A stretch of DNA of 64,000 nt, taken from contig JAKSRC010000011.1 of the NCBI GenBank assembly GCA_024403855.1, positions 1 through 64,000 on the forward strand, written 5' to 3'. Of this stretch, positions 16,162 to 23,344 are shown in pieces. How positions within the stretch are numbered: the stretch's first letter is position 1; each line of letters opens with the position of its first letter. Both the position numbers and the translations under genes were made by a program. This DNA comes from Saccharofermentans sp. GTDB lineage: Bacteria; Bacillota; Clostridia; Saccharofermentanales; Saccharofermentanaceae. The notes under the pieces were generated by a model that was given only the letters and a program-made list of their open reading frames with translations, ran no database searches and was not told where the DNA came from.

Positions 16162-16821
16162 ATGAACAATAAACGTATTATAGCTTATGCTATATCTGCT
16201 CTAATAATGATTATCCTATTTGTTGTAATAGGCCTCTTTGAAGCTCATAAATATGGGTGTAGCAATGTTTTCGAAGTGTATGAAAAAGAAATAGTCCTTA
16301 CTAAAGATGTTGATTTTTCAGACGAAGTTACAATGTCTCATTATGGTAATCCTGTAAGGTTGTCTGTTGGTACGACAGGTATGATTTATGATGTCGTAAA
16401 CTATTTCTCAGATGACTACGGAAAAGATTATATGCGTGTCACTTTTATACTTGATGATACGAGTGAATTTGTTACTGCTGTTTCAGTAGATCCGGAAGCA
16501 GAAAGAAAAACAGAACCGCTTACCCAAGCAACCGTTATTGATATTAGCAATATTGAAACGCCGAATGAAGTGGTTGAAGAATACAAATTGACAAGAGACA
16601 AATTTGAAGTCAGGAAAACCCGTCTCAAATATGAGGGAGCTACAATAGGTCTCGCTATATCGATAATAATTGTGATCATAATCTCTGTAATAATTTGTGC
16701 TTTTCGCAAGAAGAACAAGTCTGTAACTTCTATTGTGGTTGTTGTTTCCATTGTAGAAGTTGTATTGTTAATCTATAGCATTTATGACTTTGTAATGATT
16801 AATATCTTATCTAAGTTATAG
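16162..16821 (+). CDS. Membrane protein of unknown function, intact member of a local paralogous pair
   Basis: This is a 219-residue protein. It has an N-terminal membrane segment (residues ~8-28), an extracytoplasmic domain of about 130 residues rich in Asp, Glu and Val (containing GTTGMIYDVV), and two C-terminal hydrophobic segments (~158-180 and ~188-212) separated by RKKNK. The start has GAGGTGG upstream. A shorter, frameshifted homologue follows at 16926: the YGNPV/GTTG region matches YGAGKPIVIPAGTHG there, and the EYK.TRDKFE segment matches EYEQSREKYY. The codons and A+T content look richer than in the aromatic operon, so recent acquisition is possible. No family recognised. Confidence 0.7.
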   Translation: MNNKRIIAYAISALIMIILFVVIGLFEAHKYGCSNVFEVYEKEIVLTKDVDFSDEVTMSHYGNPVRLSVGTTGMIYDVVNYFSDDYGKDYMRVTFILDDTSEFVTAVSVDPEAERKTEPLTQATVIDISNIETPNEVVEEYKLTRDKFEVRKTRLKYEGATIGLAISIIIVIIISVIICAFRKKNKSVTSIVVVVSIVEVVLLIYSIYDFVMINILSKL

Positions 16822-16925
16822 GTGTATTTTGAAGTTAATCGTTTCATCTGAAAATATCGACTAGCAAAAAATGTTAGCTTAATGGCAATGAATCTATACA
16901 TTCCAGGTGAATTTGCGGAGGAATA

Positions 16926-17532
16926 ATGAAAAATTTGAGAATCACATTTTGTATAGTGTCATCATTGCTGCTTTTGCTTAGTGTTATTTCTGGATATATA
17001 GTTTTGCAAATAGATGAAAGAAATATAGTTGAAGACTATTTTTGTGACTTTGTTATTGCTGAGGAACTAATAATTGATGATCAAGAACTTGCTGAGATTT
17101 ATGGTGCTGGTAAGCCAATTGTAATTCCTGCTGGAACGCACGGACGAATAGAAGATTCTATTACAACCATTGGCGGAGACACTAAGGGGTATGAGTACAT
17201 AAATGCATATATAAATGATGTAAATGGTATTTCTCTTAATATTGCGATTTCGATAGTTTCTAATGTGGATAATGATGTATTGATAGCTGAAACAGATTTG
17301 TATCCAATGGCACGATCAAGTAATTCTATCAGAGTATGAGCAATCTCGTGAGAAATACTACTCGAGAATTAAGGTAGCAAAATTGAAAGGTATAGCTACC
17401 GCAATTGGTTTGTCAGTTGTGCTTTGCGGTGGATTTGTTTTGTTTTTTCGCAAAGCACAAACGACACACAAAGGAAAAATGGCAACTCTAAGGTTTATAT
17501 TGATATCTGGCAGGGGATACCCAAACACTTGA
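16926..17532 (+). pseudogene. Frameshifted paralogue of the preceding membrane protein
   Basis: The ATG at 16926 (GGAGG upstream) opens 137 codons ending at TGA 17337-17339. The product has an N-terminal membrane segment and an IVIPAGTHGRIED domain similar to the upstream gene, but lacks the C-terminal membrane part. That part is present in the +1 frame from about 17323 to the TGA at 17530: LSEYEQSREKYYSRIK, then a hydrophobic segment GIATAIGLSVVLCGGFVLFF and a basic RKAQ. It aligns with the end of the upstream protein. A single-base indel between about 17290 and 17335 explains both pieces. It could be a true pseudogene, a phase-variable state or a sequencing error. Confidence 0.7.
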
Positions 17533-17558
17533 TTCGTAGATTAGTATGAGCAAAAGAG

Positions 17559-17598
17559 ATACCGAGATTTGCAGGAATGCTTTTCTCGGTATTTTTTA
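17559..17598 (+). terminator. Rho-independent terminator
   Basis: ATACCGAG (17559-17566) pairs with CTCGGTAT (17585-17592) and is followed by a T-run. It ends the paralogous membrane-protein transcript. Confidence 0.75.
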
Positions 17599-17631
17599 TA
17601 ATCACACATTCGATTTATCAATATAAATGGA

Positions 17632-17663
17632 AAGGAGGCAGGGCTGGAGAAACCTGCCTCCTT
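17632..17663 (-). terminator. Stem-loop, possible end of the minus-strand redox operon
   Basis: AAGGAGGCAGG and CCTGCCTCCTT form a perfect 11-bp stem about 110 bases beyond the stop of the last hydrogenase gene. Reading the minus strand, TTTCCATTTA follows, a weak T-tract. The rest of 17664-17774 shows nothing else. Confidence 0.45.
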
Positions 17664-17774
17664 ACTTGTCATAGTGTCACTATACGGTTATCTACACTAT
17701 GAAGTTGGAATATGCTTAGCGATAATCTATCAATATTAATAGAAATAGCACTGATGCCTCGTTGTATTTTGCCG

Positions 17775-19202
17775 TTATTTCAATACTGAAACAGCGTCGT
17801 GTATGGTTTTTTCAAAGGCTTCTTTGCCGTATTTATCCACCTCAGCTTTGTCCTTTTCACCGTGAGTAAGACACCCTGCGCCACCAATACATCCACCGAT
17901 GCAGGCCATTCCTTCGATGAAATTTGCATCCAGTATATTTCTGCTCTTTTTCATAAGCGCCATACGACACTCATCAATACCGTTACAAGCGATTGGCTTA
18001 AGGTCAAAATCGATATTTTGCTCTTTAAGGCCCTGAGCGACTGCATCAGATAGGCCACCGGAACGTGCAAAGATTCTTCCGAAATAGGATGCGTTATCAA
18101 GCACTTCTTCATCCAAAGTGGTAATATCAACATCCTTACTGTCAAACAATGCCTGCAATTCCTCAAAGGTGATTACAGCATCGATATACGGCTTTACACT
18201 TTCAAGATGCGCTTCAGCTTTTTTTGCGGTGCAAGGGCCGATAAAAACGACCTTGGATTTCTCATCGTGTGTCTTAATATATTTGGCGAGAGCCGCCATA
18301 GGTGAAAGATTATGTGAAACGAGAGGAAGCAGGTCCGGGAATGATGATCTGATGTACTGGACAAAAGCAGGACAGCAGGAACTTGTCAAAAATCCTTTTT
18401 CGGAAAGCTCTTTCGACTCTGATTCTGCTACCATATCTGCACCAAGAGCAACTTCAATGACTGTATAGAAACCGAGTTCTTTCAGCCCTGCAATAACCTG
18501 ACCGAGTTTTGCATATGCGAACTGGCTCGAAATAGAAGGGGCGACAATGGCATAAGTTTTATACTCGGAATTGTTATTACTCTTTTTGATAAGGTCTATA
18601 ACATTAAGCAAATATGACTTGTCCGAAATTGCACCGAATGGACACTGGTAAACACAAGCTCCGCACTGGATGCATTTGTTATTATCAATCGTAGCAGCTT
18701 TATCTTCGTTAATTGAAATCGCTTTTACCTTGCATGCGATCTGGCAGGGGCGCTTACGGTTGACGATAGCAGAATAGGGACATACCTTTGCGCATTGTCC
18801 ACACTCAACGCACTTGGATTTATCAATATGCGCAACGTGATTATGGTCAAAGGAAATAGCACCACGTTTACATACATCCTCACAACGGTGAGCGAGACAT
18901 CCACGACAAGAATCGGAAACTTCATAACCGGCAGCAGGGCATTCATCGCATGCAATATCAATAACCTCGATCACATTTGGATTTTCTTTGTTACCGCCCA
19001 TTGCAAGTTTGACTCGTTCGCCGAGAATTGCCCTCTCCTTGTATACACAGCAACGCATAGTTGGTGTTTTCCCTGGTACGATTATCTTTGGAATGTCCAT
19101 AACATTCTGAAGGAGAGTATCGTTCCACGCCTGTCGTGCAACCTCACGAAGAACCTTATATTTCAGATGTTGGACCTTTGTATCAAATTTCCTGAGATCC
19201 AT
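17775..19202 (-). CDS. [FeFe] hydrogenase, monomeric ferredoxin-type (group B-like)
   Basis: This is a 475-residue iron-sulfur enzyme expected to evolve or oxidise H2 with ferredoxin. The N-terminal part carries several 4Fe-4S motifs: CDECP...CRGCLAHRCEDVC, CVECGQCAKVCP, an isolated CQIAC, and CIQCGACVYQCP. The H-cluster domain follows, with SSCCPAF, IGPCTAKK and FIEGMACIGGCIGGAGC providing the cluster cysteines. The second motif departs from the MPCTAKK of group A. It is the last gene of the minus-strand operon starting at rex, and follows the SpoIIE-type phosphatase by 12 bases. The ATG at 19202 has AAGGAG upstream. Group assignment is by motif and context only. Maturases HydEFG are not in the window. 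Confidence 0.88.
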   Translation of the reverse strand: MDLRKFDTKVQHLKYKVLREVARQAWNDTLLQNVMDIPKIIVPGKTPTMRCCVYKERAILGERVKLAMGGNKENPNVIEVIDIACDECPAAGYEVSDSCRGCLAHRCEDVCKRGAISFDHNHVAHIDKSKCVECGQCAKVCPYSAIVNRKRPCQIACKVKAISINEDKAATIDNNKCIQCGACVYQCPFGAISDKSYLLNVIDLIKKSNNNSEYKTYAIVAPSISSQFAYAKLGQVIAGLKELGFYTVIEVALGADMVAESESKELSEKGFLTSSCCPAFVQYIRSSFPDLLPLVSHNLSPMAALAKYIKTHDEKSKVVFIGPCTAKKAEAHLESVKPYIDAVITFEELQALFDSKDVDITTLDEEVLDNASYFGRIFARSGGLSDAVAQGLKEQNIDFDLKPIACNGIDECRMALMKKSRNILDANFIEGMACIGGCIGGAGCLTHGEKDKAEVDKYGKEAFEKTIHDAVSVLK

Positions 19203-19214
19203 AGTAACTTCTCC

Positions 19215-20387
19215 TTAGAAATAACTTACTTTTATTCGTTTTCCCATTTTCTTGAGACACTCGGACAACTCCTCTACGAGGTTCATCTTAATGTTAAATG
19301 TAATCGGCAGATCAGGGTTCTGATGTGCAGGATTTACCGCTCTTCCGACATAGAAATTGATATCGGTTGCTTCTTCAAAAAGAAGACGACAAATGAGGGA
19401 AGCACCGTCACGTTGAAAACTCCATTTTTCATAGAGCTCGCTCTTATCGAGAGCATCCTTGGCGTATTCAATTACTTTGTTGATAGTGATAACGCCCTCG
19501 GTTACCAGGTCAACACCTTCCATTTCGGCAATTGGCGGAACATCGCTTCTTTCAAAGTTCAGACTTGCTTTTATTGGTTTGCCAAGGTATTTAGAAGCAA
19601 TAGATGATGTTGTACCACCGCAGATAATATGCTTTCCTTCTTTTGAGAAAAACAGTGACATCATACGATCGCAGTCGTCACGGTTACGGGGAGGTCCAAA
19701 CAGAATGTTCATTGGTTCACGCTTGCGTACCTTAACAACACAAGCGGTTGCATCATCGCCCGGATGATGACCATATTCCTTATCGCATTGATCCACGAGC
19801 ATTGTTGCGAGTGTCTTTGCGTTATATCCTCCGGCCATCATTGACTTCATAAAATCTGCTATATCTTCAAGCTTCCATCCGAAATTGAAAGCAAGACCTA
19901 TTCCGGCATGCGGGCAACCATCACTCATTGCGATGAAACAATCGTCTTCCTGGAGGCTGATCACAGATTTTAATACCTTTTTACCGTCAATATTAAGCTC
20001 AGTTGTAGGGTAATCGTACACTTCGAAATTACGCAAAAAGATGACCTTAGGGTTATCGTATTGAATAATCTCGACCGTTTTGTTTTCGATGATGTGGAGA
20101 ATCGTAAACGTCGAATATGCGACGCCTCTCACCGAGCATATCGGCAGAGTGGCTGCAATTGTTGAAACGCAATCTTCGAGCTTAAGTCCCTCCGCCATCA
20201 TCGTTGAAATGATCTTTGAAGTAAGAGTAGAAAGAATACTTGCTTTTACACCGCTGCCGAGACCGTCAGCCAAAACGATAACCTGAGAATCTTCTCCCTG
20301 GTTAACGATGTCTACGTGGTCGCCGCAAAGCTGTTCACCCTCGTGGTTTATGCTTTTCCAGCCGATATCGGCGCACAGATTATTCAT
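19215..20387 (-). CDS. SpoIIE-family protein serine phosphatase associated with hydrogenase
   Basis: About 390 residues. The N-terminal ~225 residues form a PP2C/SpoIIE phosphatase domain: VIVLADGLGSGVKAS with the metal-binding Asp, AMSDGCPHAG, and HHPGDDATACVVKV near its end. The C-terminal ~160 residues are an extra domain that I cannot name. Such phosphatases are regularly found next to sensory [FeFe] hydrogenases, where they are thought to relay the redox or H2 signal; that role is inferred. Start choice is ambiguous: ATG 20387 sits 10 bases from AAAGGAG, with a TTG at 20393 closer. The gene overlaps the upstream sensory hydrogenase gene. Confidence 0.85.
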   Translation of the reverse strand: MNNLCADIGWKSINHEGEQLCGDHVDIVNQGEDSQVIVLADGLGSGVKASILSTLTSKIISTMMAEGLKLEDCVSTIAATLPICSVRGVAYSTFTILHIIENKTVEIIQYDNPKVIFLRNFEVYDYPTTELNIDGKKVLKSVISLQEDDCFIAMSDGCPHAGIGLAFNFGWKLEDIADFMKSMMAGGYNAKTLATMLVDQCDKEYGHHPGDDATACVVKVRKREPMNILFGPPRNRDDCDRMMSLFFSKEGKHIICGGTTSSIASKYLGKPIKASLNFERSDVPPIAEMEGVDLVTEGVITINKVIEYAKDALDKSELYEKWSFQRDGASLICRLLFEEATDINFYVGRAVNPAHQNPDLPITFNIKMNLVEELSECLKKMGKRIKVSYF

Positions 20388-22053
20388 TTCCAATAGACTC
20401 CTTTAGCTTTGTAAGAGCAATTTTCGTCTCTGCCGCCGTTTCTCCGAGAAGAGAAGCGATTTCCTGAACAATCCTCATCTGCTTGTCAACGACGTTATCC
20501 GCAATTTCTATAGTCTGACGACTGATTGTTTCTTTGCGTTCGCGCTGTGTTTCTTCATCGGTAACATCACGTAATATACCAAGGAGCAAGTGGTATTCTT
20601 TATCGTATACAATGGTCTTGTCTACATATTTTCCGTATTCAGCAAGATAATCACGCTTATCACGAATAGCTTTGCCGTCCATAAGTACCTTAAGGAAATC
20701 GGACGGATCAAGAACACGGACGACCTGATCACCGAGAATATCACTCGGAGTACGAAGATTAAGTATCTTCAGTACGGCAGTATTTACCTGCTGTACTTCC
20801 AATTTCTCATTAAGAACGATCAGACCATTGGGTGTGTTTCTGGCGATAGTATCCGAGAAGTTTTCTGCCTTATCCTTAAGATACGGCAGACACATAGATA
20901 TTTCCGCCTTGCCTTGCAGAATTGCAATTGCTTTTTCGCGACATGTATTGTAACCACAGGATCCGCAGTTGAGTTCGTCAGTAGGCTTCGCTTTACCCAT
21001 CTGACGAAGCGTCTCGGTAATTTCAGATTCACTTGGAACTACAGAGTTACGAGCAATGGCTTCGAAGTGTTTTGCAAGTTCATTAGCTTGGGGTTGAGAA
21101 ACATCAAAATCATCTTCACCGGCATAATTTGAAACTGACAGATAATCTTTAACAGGAGAACGGTGGAATTTTCCCATAACAGGACCACCGATGCAGCTGC
21201 CGATGCAGGCGGACATTTCGATGAAACAGTTATGAACATTACCACTCTCAATGTCTTTAAGAGAAGCTATACAATTTTCTGTGCCATCGATAGCCATATA
21301 ACTGTATTTGGGATTGTCCATTGCCATCGTTTTGAGAATTCCGCCGGTAGTAGGGAAGAATCTTGCACGGCTGTTTTTGTTGGAATCTTTCTTTTGTTCG
21401 AGAGTGATGTTTTCTGTTTTAAGCCATGTCGTCAACTCATCGAAGGTGAGAACTGCATCAACGATTCCTTCGTAGTGTTGCGCTTCATCCTTTTTTGCAA
21501 CGCAGGGACCTATAAAAACTGTTTTAGCGTTCGGTATACGTTTCTTGATATCGACACAATGTGCCTGCATTGGAGAGAGAACATCTGCCAGATACGGTAA
21601 CAGTGAAGGGAAGTACTTTTGAATCAGCAGGTTTACCGAATGACAGCAGGACGAAATGATAACATCTCTCGTGCCTTCGTTAATCATACGATCATACTCG
21701 TTTTTAACGATTGTAGCTCCAATTGCGGTTTCTTCTACATCATAAAAGCCGAGTTTTTTCAGGGCCTCACGCATAGATTCAATGCCAACGTCCTCGTAAT
21801 TCGCAACGAAAGAGGGTGCGAGGCTGACCACAACCGGACTGCCACTATTAAGCAGAACTTTTGCTTTTTCCGTTTCGTCAACGATTTGCTTTGCGCTCTG
21901 GGGACAAACCACAAAACATTGTCCGCACAGAATACATTCATTTCCGGTGATATACGCCTGATTTCCGGAAAAACGAATTGATTTTACAGGACAATGGCGA
22001 ATACATTTATAACAATTCTTGCAATTGGATCTTTTAAGAGTTAGACATTCCAT
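20380..22053 (-). CDS. Sensory [FeFe] hydrogenase (HydS-like) with Fe-S and PAS domains
   Basis: This is a 557-residue protein. Two 4Fe-4S motifs lie at the N-terminus (CKNCYKCIRHCP, CILCGQCFVVCP). The H-cluster domain (~80-330) has SSCCHS, GPCVAKK and EMSACIGSCIGGP. A further cluster motif, CGSCGYNTCREKA, follows at ~375-400, then a PAS domain (~410-510, beginning ARNTPNGLIVLNEKLEVQQVN) and a terminal helical region that may be a coiled coil. The PAS domain and the altered H-cluster residues mark it as a sensory rather than catalytic hydrogenase, as in group C proteins. It overlaps both neighbours, so stoichiometric expression with the phosphatase and the 2Fe-2S protein is likely. Confidence 0.85.
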   Translation of the reverse strand: MECLTLKRSNCKNCYKCIRHCPVKSIRFSGNQAYITGNECILCGQCFVVCPQSAKQIVDETEKAKVLLNSGSPVVVSLAPSFVANYEDVGIESMREALKKLGFYDVEETAIGATIVKNEYDRMINEGTRDVIISSCCHSVNLLIQKYFPSLLPYLADVLSPMQAHCVDIKKRIPNAKTVFIGPCVAKKDEAQHYEGIVDAVLTFDELTTWLKTENITLEQKKDSNKNSRARFFPTTGGILKTMAMDNPKYSYMAIDGTENCIASLKDIESGNVHNCFIEMSACIGSCIGGPVMGKFHRSPVKDYLSVSNYAGEDDFDVSQPQANELAKHFEAIARNSVVPSESEITETLRQMGKAKPTDELNCGSCGYNTCREKAIAILQGKAEISMCLPYLKDKAENFSDTIARNTPNGLIVLNEKLEVQQVNTAVLKILNLRTPSDILGDQVVRVLDPSDFLKVLMDGKAIRDKRDYLAEYGKYVDKTIVYDKEYHLLLGILRDVTDEETQRERKETISRQTIEIADNVVDKQMRIVQEIASLLGETAAETKIALTKLKESIGNE

Positions 22054-22318
22054 TGAGTTCAGCCCTTTCCTTCTCTAAAGCAGGTATTACCTTGTCATTA
22101 AAGAATCCTTCAAATGTTTCAGGTATAACTCCGGTGTAGATATCATCATTCAGTGTAATCGTGACTCCAACACGATTACACTGGCCGGTGCAAAAGCTAC
22201 CGGCCAATGTGATATCGTTGTCAAGTTTGCGCTCTTCAATAGTCTTCTGAAAGAGTTGAACAATCTTTTCAGATCCTCTTAAGTGGCAAGACGAACCCAC
22301 GCAAATTTGAACTATCAT
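22034..22318 (-). CDS. 2Fe-2S thioredoxin-fold ferredoxin (NuoE-like), copy 2
   Basis: This 94-residue protein has the thioredoxin-like [2Fe-2S] pattern: CVGSSC at residues 6-11 and SFCTGQCNRVGVTI further on, giving Cys-x4-Cys...Cys-x3-Cys. Proteins of this fold pass electrons in NuoE/HydA-type hydrogenase and dehydrogenase complexes. It overlaps the sensory hydrogenase gene by 20 bases and follows a paralogue by 4 bases. It is likely an electron carrier for, or subunit of, the sensor system. Confidence 0.85.
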   Translation of the reverse strand: MIVQICVGSSCHLRGSEKIVQLFQKTIEERKLDNDITLAGSFCTGQCNRVGVTITLNDDIYTGVIPETFEGFFNDKVIPALEKERAELNGMSNS

Positions 22319-22322
22319 CTTC

Positions 22323-22562
22323 TTACACCTTTTCTAATACTTTATTGGCAAAAAACTCATCTACAGTGTCGGGAGTGACAGAGCAGAATTCATTGTCAAC
22401 AGTAACGCAAACGCCCTGCTGGCACTTGCCCATACAGAATGTTCCTGCAAGTTCGACCTTGTCACCGAGATTGTTCTTTTTGATAAGATACTGAAGCTGT
22501 TCAACAACCTGTCTTGAACCTTTAATGTGGCAGGATGAGCCAATACATACTGTGATTTTCAT
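22323..22562 (-). CDS. 2Fe-2S thioredoxin-fold ferredoxin (NuoE-like), copy 1
   Basis: A 79-residue paralogue of the next gene in the operon, with the same Cys-x4-Cys (CIGSSC) and Cys-x3-Cys (FCMGKC) pattern. The two share the opening hydrophobic-CxGSSCHxKG/RG motif, indicating a tandem duplication. It has GAGGAG ahead of the ATG. Confidence 0.85.
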   Translation of the reverse strand: MKITVCIGSSCHIKGSRQVVEQLQYLIKKNNLGDKVELAGTFCMGKCQQGVCVTVDNEFCSVTPDTVDEFFANKVLEKV

Positions 22563-22581
22563 AATGATTCTCCTCTGTTTA

Positions 22582-23331
22582 TTAATCGTAATCTACAACG
22601 TCAACCCAGGAAAGCAGGAATTCACGCTCTTTTTCATTACCCTTAACGGACTGAGATGCGGCAACGATAGGCATCCATTTCTGAACGTACTGATTTGCTG
22701 TATTGCTCTTTGCACAGAACAGATCAAGATACTTTTTAGCACCGTCAATGTCTCCGTTCAGCCAGAACAATAGATAAGTTCTTGCTGCATCAGCGGAAGC
22801 ATTACCCTGAGTGGCATGTGACCAGTCGAGTATATATGGGGTGTTGTCTTCTGCGATGATAATGTTGGATGGGTTAAAATCGCCGTGGCAGACCTTATTG
22901 TGCTTGGGCATACCATCGAGACGAGTATGCAAATCATAACGTGTTGTAGCATCGAGCTGTGTGGCACTGATTTTACGATTCATCTTATCTTTCAGCTTGT
23001 TGAGGAGAGGGCAAGTCTTTGACTGAACCAGCAACTGAATGTCAACAAACAATTCAAGATATTCGTCCTTCTTCGCAGGGTTTTCTTCCATCAGCTGTGC
23101 AAGTGTCTTTCCTTTGATGTACTCGGAAACAATTGCCCATTTGCCGTCAATTGTTGTAACTTCAAGAATCTTAGGAATGTTAAGTCCGGTTTCCTCGATT
23201 CTTGCCTGATTCAAGGCTTCATTCAGAACATCCGCTTTTGAATAATCTTCACTAAAAACCTTTACGCATCTGTCACCATCACGATAGATTGTTTTGTTAT
23301 TTCTTACAGCTATTACTCTGTCAAGTTTCAT
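22582..23331 (-). CDS. Aminoglycoside-phosphotransferase/choline-kinase-fold small-molecule kinase
   Basis: This is a 249-residue kinase-fold protein. It has a weak N-lobe, YIKGKTLAQLM as hinge, the Brenner motif VCHGDFNPSNIII with catalytic Asp and Asn, and ILDWSHA supplying the metal-binding Asp. The closest general family is APH/ChoK, whose members phosphorylate small hydroxylated substrates. It sits between adhE and the ferredoxins with 13- and 19-base spacers, clearly inside the redox operon. No antibiotic link is implied. Its substrate is unknown; a role in modifying a redox-linked metabolite or protein is speculation. GGAGG precedes the ATG. Confidence 0.8.
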   Translation of the reverse strand: MKLDRVIAVRNNKTIYRDGDRCVKVFSEDYSKADVLNEALNQARIEETGLNIPKILEVTTIDGKWAIVSEYIKGKTLAQLMEENPAKKDEYLELFVDIQLLVQSKTCPLLNKLKDKMNRKISATQLDATTRYDLHTRLDGMPKHNKVCHGDFNPSNIIIAEDNTPYILDWSHATQGNASADAARTYLLFWLNGDIDGAKKYLDLFCAKSNTANQYVQKWMPIVAASQSVKGNEKEREFLLSWVDVVDYD

Positions 23332-23344
23332 TGCGATTACCTCC

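Noticed and set aside
22582..23331. Possible aminoglycoside resistance gene
   Set aside because: Only the general kinase fold is shared; the gene is embedded in a metabolic operon with no mobile element nearby.
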